33,502 nt of DNA from Bacteroidales bacterium (lineage in GTDB: Bacteria > Bacteroidota > Bacteroidia > Bacteroidales > VadinHA17). The notes under the pieces were generated by a model. It saw only the letters and a list, made by a program, of their open reading frames with translations, was not told the origin of the DNA and searched no databases. The translations under genes and the position numbers were made by a program. Location: contig JAGGXD010000232.1 in assembly GCA_021163295.1 (NCBI GenBank), positions 1-33,502 on the forward strand, given 5' to 3'. Of the stretch, positions 1-8,774 are shown one piece after another. Position 1 is the first letter of the stretch. Each line of letters starts with the position of its first letter.

Positions 1-156
1 GTCAAATAGATACATATTTTCAATTCAATTTAGCCTGATTTTATCTTCAAAAAATAAAAATACTAAAAAAACAGTAAATATCATAATTGTAATAATTGAT
101 TTTAAAAAGGAATGAAAATTGCTAAATTTGTTATTTGAGTTAGAGGGGAATTAAAT

Positions 157-843
157 ATGTATAGGTTAGTGATTAATATAATTGGTATCTTTTTTCTTCT
201 TTCGACCATTCTTTACAGCCAGAATAGAGAGAATACTGTTGAATATACCCCTGATTTTAAATTTGCCGAAGGTGTCTTTTTTGATTTTGATCAGGTACGT
301 AATAATAATCCTATTCCAAAAGCCAGAATACTGACAGCAGTTGATTTTAATGATGGCGATTTTTTTAAGGAAGTTCTGGATAAAGATATTATTTATTATT
401 ATGATGAATTTGGAATGAGAAAAGAGATGAAGAAGGACAAAATATGGGGCTATTCACGAAATGGCGTACTTTATGTTCAATTAAAAGATGGTTTTCATCG
501 TATTACAATTGTTGGAGGAATATGTCATTTTGTGGCTTTTATTAAAACTTTTGAAACACGGTATTACGACCCCTATTTTTATCGCAGTTACTATTCTGAT
601 TATTATCGCTATCCTTCCAGAAGTTCCACTTACTCTAAAACAGAACTTCGCCAGTATATGCTCGATTTTGAGAGTGGTAAGATAATGGAATACAATTATT
701 CAAATGTTAGCCTGGCTCTTATGCGTGATGCCGAACTTCATGATGAATACATGCAACTTGGCAGAAAAAAAAGAAAACAACTGAAATTTATGTACATCAG
801 GAAGTTTAATGAAAGAAATCCTATTTATTTTCCAGCTAAATGA
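157..843 (+). CDS. Conserved secreted hypothetical protein
   Basis: ORF of 228 aa with an N-terminal signal peptide; Tyr-rich centre; no family recognised. Confidence 0.75.
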   Translation: MYRLVINIIGIFFLLSTILYSQNRENTVEYTPDFKFAEGVFFDFDQVRNNNPIPKARILTAVDFNDGDFFKEVLDKDIIYYYDEFGMRKEMKKDKIWGYSRNGVLYVQLKDGFHRITIVGGICHFVAFIKTFETRYYDPYFYRSYYSDYYRYPSRSSTYSKTELRQYMLDFESGKIMEYNYSNVSLALMRDAELHDEYMQLGRKKRKQLKFMYIRKFNERNPIYFPAK

Positions 844-881
844 AAAATTATTTCAATAACAATATATTAACCTAAAAAACT

Positions 882-1739
882 ATGTTCATGAGAACAATGA
901 TAATTAGCACTTGCTTAGCATTAATTGGTCTTCATAATGCTTTTTCCCAGATTACTTATCCAACCCCACGGGATGCCGGGAAATTAATGAATACAAAAAC
1001 CCTGGTGGTTCTTGAAGACAATATGTTTTCATCTTTTAATAGCCATATTAAAGCAGTAGTTAACGAATTTTGGAATATAACGGAATTCGAATTTGTATCA
1101 GCAAAAGAGTTTAATGAAAAAAGAAGGGATGAACAATACTCTTTCCTTGTTCCTATTCAAACAAGTTTTCAAAAAGACAAATCCAATACACAATGGGTTT
1201 TCCTGAATTTGTTATTGGGGGCTAAAACAAAAGCTATTGCAGGAATGCCTGAGTTTTGTTCAATACCACTCTATGTGATTAGTGAAGAGGAAGAAGAGTA
1301 TGGATATTATCTGCCCCTTATTATTCAGTTTATTCAGAAACGGGTAACTCAGATCATAGAGAATCCGGATGTGGAATCACTTGAAAATCTTACATATTAT
1401 AATAAAAACATTCCGATGTTAGAGAACAAAACAATTTATGTGCAAGAGAATGATCTTAGCCCGGAGATTAATACTATTGAAAAAATTGCTGAGTTTTATC
1501 CTTATAAGGTTAATATTGCGTCAGAGAGCGAAATTGAACAGGCAATAAAAGGGGAAATCGAGAATGTTGTTGTATTGCATCGTGTAGGGCCGGGTACTTC
1601 AGAAGATGCAGGCCGTTGCTACAAAATGCTTTTTGGTACTGATGATTCACAAATGTATTTTTATAACTACCATACAATTAATCCAAAAAGACCTGATGGC
1701 TTACTTTCAAGGGATTTGAAAAGGTTATGCAGGTTTTGA
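882..1739 (+). CDS. Secreted hypothetical protein
   Basis: ORF of 285 aa with a signal peptide; same strand as and close behind the preceding ORF. Confidence 0.75.
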   Translation: MFMRTMIISTCLALIGLHNAFSQITYPTPRDAGKLMNTKTLVVLEDNMFSSFNSHIKAVVNEFWNITEFEFVSAKEFNEKRRDEQYSFLVPIQTSFQKDKSNTQWVFLNLLLGAKTKAIAGMPEFCSIPLYVISEEEEEYGYYLPLIIQFIQKRVTQIIENPDVESLENLTYYNKNIPMLENKTIYVQENDLSPEINTIEKIAEFYPYKVNIASESEIEQAIKGEIENVVVLHRVGPGTSEDAGRCYKMLFGTDDSQMYFYNYHTINPKRPDGLLSRDLKRLCRF

Positions 1740-1792
1740 AGTACAGGCTTTAAAACATTTCTATCTATGTATACTGTAAAAAAAATTGCCTG

Positions 1793-3160
1793 ATGGTAAA
1801 AAATGAAGCATTAACACCAAAAGGGACCCGTGACTTTTTGCCCGGGGAGATGGTTAAAAGAAATTATGTTTTTAAAATCATCCGTAGCGTTTTCGAACGT
1901 TTCGGATACATCCCTATTGAAACTCCTGCTATGGAGCGAGTGTCTACTCTTACAGGTAAATACGGAGAGGAAGGTGACAGGCTGCTTTTCAGAATATTAA
2001 ATTCCGGAGATTTTCTTACCGGTATTTCAGATGATGAAATTCTCGAAAGGAATGTAAATAAACTTAAAAGCTCAATATCTGATAAAGGTCTTAGATACGA
2101 CCTTACAGTCCCGTTTGCGAGATTTGTTGTTCAGCATCTGAACGAGATCACATTTCCATTTAAACGATATCAGATACAACCTGTTTGGAGGGCAGACAGG
2201 CCACAGAAAGGGCGTTACAGAGAGTTTTTTCAATGCGATGTTGATGTTATTGGCAGTAATTCTCTTTTAAATGAGGCTGAACAGATTCAGATTATTGATG
2301 AGATATTTAAAAAGTTGGGAGTAAAAATATTAATCAGGATAAATAACAGGAAAATTCTTAGTGGAGTTGCTGAAGCGATTGGTGAAGCAGATAAAATGAT
2401 TCCTATTACTATTGCGATTGATAAGATGGATAAGATTGGGGCTTATAAAGTGAATGAAGAGTTAGCTGTGAAAGGGATTTCCGAAAAAGCTATCCGTGAG
2501 TTACAGCCCATACTTGGTCTTACCGGTTCTGTTGAGGAGAAACTAAATGAATTAGAGAATAAAATCCTTTTACACTCGAAGATTGGTAGAAAAGGAGTAG
2601 ATGAGATGAAAAAATTGTTTGATTATCTTACCACCTTTGATCTTAAAGTTGATCCGGTTTTTGACTTAACACTTGCCAGGGGACTGGATTATTATACCGG
2701 AACAATTATTGAAGCAAATTCAACTGAAATGAAGATTGGCAGCTTGTGTGGCGGGGGCAGATATGATGATCTGACAGGGGTCTTTGGGTTGAAGGATGTT
2801 TCAGGTATTGGTGTAAGTTTTGGTGCTGATCGTATTTATGATGTGATGGAGAAAATGGACAAGTTCCCTGAAGAAACTGCCTCTACAACAACCCTTATGT
2901 TTGTGAATTTTGGAGAAAAGGAAGAAATCCACTGCCTTTCCCTGTTAGCTGAAATTCGCAAATCAGGAATTAAAGCTGAATTATTTCCCGATAAGGTAAA
3001 AATAAAAAAGCAAATGAATTATGCCAATAAGAAGAATGTAGAATATGTTGCTTTAGTTGGGGAAGATGAAATGAAAAACGGGTTAATTACCCTGAAAAAT
3101 ATGAAAACCGGTGTTCAGAGTCAGATTACTCTTGATGAGTTAATTGAAGAAATATCATAA
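1793..3160 (+). CDS. hisS: Histidine--tRNA ligase
   Basis: Class II aaRS motifs: [59 protein letters not shown]. Confidence 0.97.
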   Translation: MVKNEALTPKGTRDFLPGEMVKRNYVFKIIRSVFERFGYIPIETPAMERVSTLTGKYGEEGDRLLFRILNSGDFLTGISDDEILERNVNKLKSSISDKGLRYDLTVPFARFVVQHLNEITFPFKRYQIQPVWRADRPQKGRYREFFQCDVDVIGSNSLLNEAEQIQIIDEIFKKLGVKILIRINNRKILSGVAEAIGEADKMIPITIAIDKMDKIGAYKVNEELAVKGISEKAIRELQPILGLTGSVEEKLNELENKILLHSKIGRKGVDEMKKLFDYLTTFDLKVDPVFDLTLARGLDYYTGTIIEANSTEMKIGSLCGGGRYDDLTGVFGLKDVSGIGVSFGADRIYDVMEKMDKFPEETASTTTLMFVNFGEKEEIHCLSLLAEIRKSGIKAELFPDKVKIKKQMNYANKKNVEYVALVGEDEMKNGLITLKNMKTGVQSQITLDELIEEIS

Positions 3161-3350
3161 TTGTTTTATGTCAATTCTGAAATCAGGAATTTTACAATTT
3201 TCACGAAGGATTTTCTTTACAGGTAAAGCTTGCTTTATTTTTATTGGACGATTCTGATAATGAGTATGCTTTCCAACAGGAAGTATATTGATTGCAATAT
3301 TTAATTAATAGCTACTTTTAGCCGGTAATTTTTACTTAAAACATTTAATT

Positions 3351-4874
3351 ATGTCAATAGTTATAACAGGTAATAACCTGACAATTGAAAAAGTTGTTAG
3401 AGTCGCGCGCAATAATGAGAAAGTTGAATTGCATCCGGAAGCAAAAGAAAAAATTAAAATTTGCCGGACTATGCTTGAAAAGAAAATTCTGGCACATGAA
3501 ATAATGTATGGAGTAAATACCGGTATAGGAGAATTTTCAGAAGTTGTCCTTGATGATAACCAGGTTAAGCAGTTTCAGAAATATCTGATATACAATCATG
3601 CTGCCGGAATAGGAGACCCGGCCCCTGTGGAATATGTTAGGGGAGCGATGCTTGGAAGGATAAATGTTCACGCTAATGGCAGATCAGGTTGCCGGCCCGT
3701 GATTACTGAAACTTTGGTTGAAATGCTTAATAAAGGTGTAACCCCTTTTGTTTGTCAAAAGGGCTCGGTTGGAGCATCCGGTGATCTTGCCCCGATGGCT
3801 CAAATTGCCTTGTTATTACTTGGTGAGGGGAAAGCATATTTTGGAGGTGAGTTGATGGAGGGAAAGAAAGCTATGGATAAGGCTGGGATTGTTATTCCCG
3901 GATTGGAAGCAAGAGATGGTTTAGCTACCATTAATGGTTCAAACTTATTAACTGCAATGAGTGCTTTATTTATATATGATGCTAATAATTGGCTTAAACA
4001 GGCTGAGATAGCAGCTGCTATGTCGCTTGAGGCTCTTAAAGCTAATATGAAACCATATACACCAAAATTGCATGAAGTCAGGGGCTTTAAAGGTGCTGTC
4101 CGAAGTGCCAAAGCAATTCAGAAAATCATTAAGGATGGCGATCTTATTAATGGAATTATAAAATGTAAGGTTCAGGATGCATATTCTATGAGATCAACTC
4201 CACAGGTGATTGGTACTGCTCATGATGCTCTTGCTTATGCTCGTTCACAAGTTGAAATTGAATTGAATGGTGTTGGCGATAACCCTGTTTTTTTTCCGGA
4301 GGAAGATATGCAACTTACAGGAGCTAATTTTCAGGGCACTCCGGTATCTTTACCTATGGATATGGCCGGAATAGCAATTACAATGGTTTGTGTTATGTCT
4401 GAAAGAAGAATGAACAGATTGAATAATCCTGCTCTTAGTGTTGGATTACCGGCTTTCCTTACAAAAGGAGCCGGAATGTTTTCCGGATTGATGCTAAGTC
4501 AGTATACCGCTGATATGCAAATTGTAGAACAAAAAATATTATCATCGCCTGCATCCATACAATCTATTCCGGCAGCTGCAGACCAGGAAGATTTTGTTTC
4601 AATGGGAATGAATACCGCAATTAAAAACTCACAAATACTTGATAACGCGTATGGAATATTAGGTATCGAGTTGATGGCTGCTGCACAAGCTCTTGATTTC
4701 AGAGAATATAAATTTGGTAAAGGTGTAAAAAAAGCAAAGGAAATAATTAGGAAATATGTTGATTTTCTTGAAACAGACAGACCTTTATACCCTGATCATA
4801 CAAGAATGAAAGAACTTGTTAAGTCGTGTGAAATTCTTTTTGAGGTGGAAAAAGTTGTTGGAGCCTTGGATTAA
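3351..4874 (+). CDS. hutH: Histidine ammonia-lyase family (MIO-dependent aromatic amino acid lyase)
   Basis: MIO triad ASG in GSVGASGDLAPM; NHAAG; late QED motif (AAADQEDFVSMG) typical of HAL rather than PAL/TAL. Confidence 0.88.
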   Translation: MSIVITGNNLTIEKVVRVARNNEKVELHPEAKEKIKICRTMLEKKILAHEIMYGVNTGIGEFSEVVLDDNQVKQFQKYLIYNHAAGIGDPAPVEYVRGAMLGRINVHANGRSGCRPVITETLVEMLNKGVTPFVCQKGSVGASGDLAPMAQIALLLLGEGKAYFGGELMEGKKAMDKAGIVIPGLEARDGLATINGSNLLTAMSALFIYDANNWLKQAEIAAAMSLEALKANMKPYTPKLHEVRGFKGAVRSAKAIQKIIKDGDLINGIIKCKVQDAYSMRSTPQVIGTAHDALAYARSQVEIELNGVGDNPVFFPEEDMQLTGANFQGTPVSLPMDMAGIAITMVCVMSERRMNRLNNPALSVGLPAFLTKGAGMFSGLMLSQYTADMQIVEQKILSSPASIQSIPAAADQEDFVSMGMNTAIKNSQILDNAYGILGIELMAAAQALDFREYKFGKGVKKAKEIIRKYVDFLETDRPLYPDHTRMKELVKSCEILFEVEKVVGALD

Positions 4875-4906
4875 CCCGGAAAATACACCCCCCGGCTTGT
4901 TTTGTT

Positions 4907-5376
4907 TTAAAAATTTTGTCTTCCTTGATTTTCACGCCTGTTCCTAAGTTGGCGGAGAAGAAGAATTTTATATTGTTCTTCTGCAATATATATCTTCATT
5001 ACCTTACCGATGGGAAGAACCTCTTTGAATTTCTCATGGTATGCTAATAACAGGTCAGATTCTTCTTTCATAAGACGAATGTACTTTCCTGTCATCTCTT
5101 CAATTTCCTTCTCAGATAAATTATTGAAATTCTGCATGTAATACCGTGTTAAATTTCTTCTGTCCTGGATGATTTTGTTTTTACGTACCTGGTAATATTA
5201 TATATAGGCCAGAATTCCTGAGCTTCCCTGGAGGTCAATTGTAGTTTCTTGGTAAAAAAGCCCACCTTTTGTGCCTGGAGTTCCTGAACTTTATCATAAT
5301 TCTGTGAAGAAACTGTCCGTGGTCCCAGGAAAAATAAAATAAGGCAATAAAATAGCAAATTCTTTGAAGTTTTCAT
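4907..5376 (-). pseudogene. Frameshifted Spy/CpxP-like periplasmic 'sensor of ECF sigma factor' protein
   Basis: ORF 5149..5376 (signal peptide, KVGFFTKKLQLTSREAQEFWPIYN) and ORF 4907..5137 (NNLSEKEIEEM...YHEKFKEVLPIGKVMKIYIAEEQYKILLLRQLRNRR) are the two halves of one protein; reading through in the other frame gives YYQVRKNKIIQDRRNLTRYYMQNFNNLSEKE, restoring continuity with a 1-nt correction near 5198-5206. Confidence 0.75.
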
Positions 5377-5388
5377 CCGTTTAAAATT

Positions 5389-5679
5389 TTATAATTGATT
5401 TGCAATTTCCCGGTTCCTGATATTTGAATTTGAATTCCTGTTAATGAAGTATCTGAATCCGGTATATCCTATCAGGGCAAAGCCAAGAATAGCAGCAGCA
5501 AGTGCCAGGTGTGGTTTTAAATAGTCAATAATACGGGTAACAGGCATGCCGATTGCTTTTTTGTGTGCATGAATGTTAACCTGTATCTTCTCAGGTAGAT
5601 TATCGAAATATTTATCCGGAACCCTGAAAGGATTTTCCTTCTTCAACCCGGAAAATTTATGTTCAGATTGTGTTTTCAT
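5389..5679 (-). CDS. Short single-TM protein, probably a truncated ECF-module anti-sigma-like/membrane protein
   Basis: HKFSGLKKENPFRVPDKYFDNLPEKI followed by one TM segment (ALAAAILGFALIGYTGFRYFI); sits between the ECF sigma ORF and the Spy-like gene. Confidence 0.55.
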   Translation of the reverse strand: MKTQSEHKFSGLKKENPFRVPDKYFDNLPEKIQVNIHAHKKAIGMPVTRIIDYLKPHLALAAAILGFALIGYTGFRYFINRNSNSNIRNREIANQL

Positions 5680-5730
5680 GTGTTTATTGATCCTTCCTGC
5701 AATTGTTTGACAAAGAAAAGCCAGGAAGGT

Positions 5731-5973
5731 TTAATCATTAGTTAAAAATTCTTTTATCTTTTTTACAGCATGATGATACGAAGCCTTAAGAGCTCCGACT
5801 GAGGTGTCGAGGATTTCAGCATCAGCATCCTCATGTGAAATGACGATCTTACGAATATGCCAATATAATTTTTCCTGGTACCTTTTAACAATTAAGCCGA
5901 AAGCATAATCAGGATTTTCTCCGGCGTTAAATATTTGTAAAAGATCTTTGTCACTATAGCTGTTTTCTGCCAC
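5731..5973 (-). pseudogene. ECF sigma-70 factor with an in-frame internal deletion (N-terminal sigma2 start fused to sigma4 recognition helix)
   Basis: SDKDLLQIFNAGENPDYAFGLIVKRYQEKLYWHIRKIVISHEDAD joined directly to AEILDTSVGALKASYHHAVKKIKEFLTND; sigma2.2-sigma4.1 absent; probable GTG start at 5973. The track ORF extends to 6120 and would overlap the VWA gene. Confidence 0.7.
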
Positions 5974-6040
5974 CCTGATATCTTTCTGAATAATAAATGC
6001 TTTACGACAAATGTATTCTTGGTTTGCAACCGTTTCCCTA

Positions 6041-7417
6041 TCACAATATCCTGATAGTCCCGGATTTTCCCGGTTCAATTTCAAAAGACTTATCAATAGT
6101 ATAATAAACGCTTTTTGCATTCCTGGGTTTAAAAATTACACGGTAATTACCGGGTAATAATACAAGATTAGTTACCTTGTTCTTAGTATCAATATTATAA
6201 ATCCACTCAAGATTGTTTTTCTTTTCCAGAAACAGGCCGCAATACCCTTCAGCACCAAAATTAAGAGTAATAATACCGGGACGGGGAATTTGAATAGTAG
6301 TGGTTTCGCTCTGAGAAATAACTACATCGTTAATAAGAAGCCGTGGGAGAGTTGGTATTTCTATGTCATACTTTCCTATTAAGTATTTTTCAGAATAATT
6401 TACTTTTTGATTGTTTAAAGTGGTTTTTTGACCGGCTTTCCTTACAAGAAAATCTAAATTTCTGAATTGATTGCCGTTTGGAGGCTTAATAATTAAGTTT
6501 CCCTGTGGAACATCTATAGCAATTATGTTGTGTTTCCCCTGATTTAAACGTATTGAATCAAGTGTTACAGGTGGTATTGAATGAACAACCATTTTGTATC
6601 TTATCATTGGGTCGAGATACAATGTATCCGGATTTCCACGGTGGTTAATTGCATGAATAAAATTATACATGATCCTTCCTGAATTAAGATCATAAAAGGT
6701 CATGTTTAAATTTGTTTCGCTGGGATACCCAAAAGAGTCAAGCAGGTTCACCTGGGCGGTAGTTTTATTAAGTGTTTTTGAAATTATCAAATTCAGAGCA
6801 TCTTTGAAGTTAGACTCCTTTTGTGTATTAATATAGGTGCCAACACAATTCAGGGATTTTTCAAATAGTGGGTCAATTCCTATTCCAATTATAAAAGGCT
6901 CAAGATATATTCCGTTTTTTTGCAGCCGTTTTGAAATTTCACAAGGATCACCATCACATGCTTCAATACCATCAGTAATCAAAATAATTATGTTCCTGCA
7001 ATTATCACATTCCGGAAAATCATTCCCGGCTTGCTCAAGAGAATATGCAATGGGTGTAGTCCCCTTAGGGATAAGATATCTCATGAGATGTTTAATATTC
7101 TTCCCGTTTTTTGGTGCGAAAGGAACCTCAAGCTTTGTATCACTGCAGTCCTGAGGCGGAACCACACTTTGATGTCCATATACTCTTAATGCCATTTGAA
7201 CATTGGGGATTTTCTCAAGACTGTCAATGGTTTGATAAAGGAATTCACGTGCAACATTGATCTTTTTTTCATTTTGCCACACACCGGCCATGCTTTGTGA
7301 ACAATCAAAAATAAACAGGATACGGGTCAAAGGTTCCCTGCTAATTTTAGTTTGTGATTGTAACGGAAGTATTACAAGGGTTGAGAAAACCAGTGCGAAA
7401 AATGGTGTTTTGATCAT
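6041..7417 (-). CDS. Secreted von Willebrand factor type A domain protein
   Basis: Signal peptide; MIDAS-like DCSQS in ILFIFDCSQSMAGVW; ...IIILITDGIEACDGDPC. Confidence 0.88.
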   Translation of the reverse strand: MIKTPFFALVFSTLVILPLQSQTKISREPLTRILFIFDCSQSMAGVWQNEKKINVAREFLYQTIDSLEKIPNVQMALRVYGHQSVVPPQDCSDTKLEVPFAPKNGKNIKHLMRYLIPKGTTPIAYSLEQAGNDFPECDNCRNIIILITDGIEACDGDPCEISKRLQKNGIYLEPFIIGIGIDPLFEKSLNCVGTYINTQKESNFKDALNLIISKTLNKTTAQVNLLDSFGYPSETNLNMTFYDLNSGRIMYNFIHAINHRGNPDTLYLDPMIRYKMVVHSIPPVTLDSIRLNQGKHNIIAIDVPQGNLIIKPPNGNQFRNLDFLVRKAGQKTTLNNQKVNYSEKYLIGKYDIEIPTLPRLLINDVVISQSETTTIQIPRPGIITLNFGAEGYCGLFLEKKNNLEWIYNIDTKNKVTNLVLLPGNYRVIFKPRNAKSVYYTIDKSFEIEPGKSGTIRIL

Positions 7418-7506
7418 ATATATTGAAATTAATCCTATCTCAAATATAGGATATACTTTGTAAATTTAAAGGAAAATCAATAATAATTAATTCAAAACCA
7501 GGATCC

Positions 7507-7527
7507 GGCACCTGGCACCCAGCACCC
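7507..7527. repeat. Degenerate 7-bp tandem repeat (GGCACCT GGCACCC AGCACCC)
   Basis: Direct reading of the intergenic region upstream of ychF. Confidence 0.6.
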
Positions 7528-7613
7528 AGATACTTAGGTTAATTAATACAAACCAATAAATTTATAGCTTGCAAAAAATGACTGAGGCTGAAAAAAGCTA
7601 AAACACACTTTTT

Positions 7614-7640
7614 TTTGTGTCAGTATAAAATGTAATTTTG
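7614..7640 (+). promoter_or_regulatory. Candidate Bacteroidota promoter of ychF (TTTG ... TAATTTTG)
   Basis: TTTG at 7614-7617 and a TAnnTTTG match at 7633-7640, 24 bp before the ATG. Confidence 0.45.
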
Positions 7641-7663
7641 TGTATTAAATAAAAGAATGAAAC

Positions 7664-8761
7664 ATGGCATTGAACTGTGGAATAATAGGGATAACAAATA
7701 CAGGAAAAACAACCTTATTTAATTGTATTTCACCTGTTAAAGGCGAAATAACAAATTTTGCATTCAGTGCAACAAAATCAAATATTGGAATTATTAAAGT
7801 TCCGGATCCCAGACTTCAGGAACTTGAAAAGTTTCAACCAACGGAAAAGATTGTTCCAACTACAGTAGAGATTGTAGATATACCTGGTCTTACAAAGGGT
7901 TCAAGCAGGGGTGAAGGTGTTGGAAACAAATTCCTGAATGATATTCGCAATGCCGATGCACTAATACACCTTCTCAGATGTTTTGATGATGAAAATCTTC
8001 CTCATACCGAAGGATCTGTTGATCCTGTCCGGGACCTTGAAACCATTGAACTCGAACTCCAGATCAAGGATCTTGAATCTGTCGAAAAAAAGCTGGGAAA
8101 AATTGAGAAATTGGAAAGATCAGGTGATAAAGATGCAGGAAAAAACGCTGATGTTCTGCGTACAATTAAAAATCATCTGGAAAATTTTCAGCCTGCAAGG
8201 TCATTGGAATTAAGTGATGAAGAAAGTAAATATGCTGAAGATTTGTTTCTGTTAACTGCAAAACCGGTTATGTACGTGTGTAATGTGGATGAAAAATCGG
8301 CAGTTTCGGGAAACAAGTATGTGGATAAGGTGAAGGAAGCACTAAAAGAGGAAGAAGCGGAAATACTTGTTATTGCTGCGGGCCTGGAAGCTGAAATTGC
8401 TGAATTAGAGGAAAAAAATGACAGGAATGATTTTCTTAATGATATCGGCCTTTCTGAACCCGGTGTGAATAAATTTGTAAGGGCAGCATACCAAATACTC
8501 AACCTGAAAACATTTTTTACGATTGGTCCTGATGAAATTAGAGCCTGGACTATTAAGGAGGGAGATAATGCCCGTAAGGCGGCAGGTGTTATTCATAGCG
8601 ACCTGGAAAGGGGTTTTATTAGGGCTGAGGTAATGAAATATGATGATTTTATATCACTGAAATCTGAACATAAATGCCGTGAAGCAGGAAAATTACATAT
8701 TGAAGGTAAAAACTATATTGTTGAAGATGGTGATATTTTGTTTATTCGATTTAATGTCTAA
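7664..8761 (+). CDS. ychF: Redox-regulated ATPase/GTPase YchF (Obg family)
   Basis: P-loop GITNTGKTTLFN, VDIPGLTKGSSRGEGVGNKFL, C-terminal TGS-like DDFISLKSEHKCREAGKLHIEGKNYIVEDGDILFIRFNV. Confidence 0.95.
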   Translation: MALNCGIIGITNTGKTTLFNCISPVKGEITNFAFSATKSNIGIIKVPDPRLQELEKFQPTEKIVPTTVEIVDIPGLTKGSSRGEGVGNKFLNDIRNADALIHLLRCFDDENLPHTEGSVDPVRDLETIELELQIKDLESVEKKLGKIEKLERSGDKDAGKNADVLRTIKNHLENFQPARSLELSDEESKYAEDLFLLTAKPVMYVCNVDEKSAVSGNKYVDKVKEALKEEEAEILVIAAGLEAEIAELEEKNDRNDFLNDIGLSEPGVNKFVRAAYQILNLKTFFTIGPDEIRAWTIKEGDNARKAAGVIHSDLERGFIRAEVMKYDDFISLKSEHKCREAGKLHIEGKNYIVEDGDILFIRFNV

Positions 8762-8774
8762 GAACCTGAAACGT

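Noticed and set aside
3800-4111. Antisense 103-aa ORF within hutH
   Set aside because: Fully inside a well-supported conserved CDS; no recognisable family; typical shadow ORF.
5149-5230. Programmed ribosomal frameshift in the Spy-like gene
   Set aside because: No clear slippery heptamer or downstream structure seen, and neighbouring genes of the same module are also degraded; a simple mutation or sequencing error is more likely.
5974-6120. N-terminal extension of the ECF sigma ORF overlapping the VWA gene
   Set aside because: It overlaps the VWA 3' end and has no sigma-like sequence; a GTG at 5973 is a better start.
8679-8774. N-terminal extension of the M14 peptidase overlapping ychF
   Set aside because: The signal peptide starts at MNMFKKYFSG (8775); the extension is the out-of-frame 3' end of ychF.
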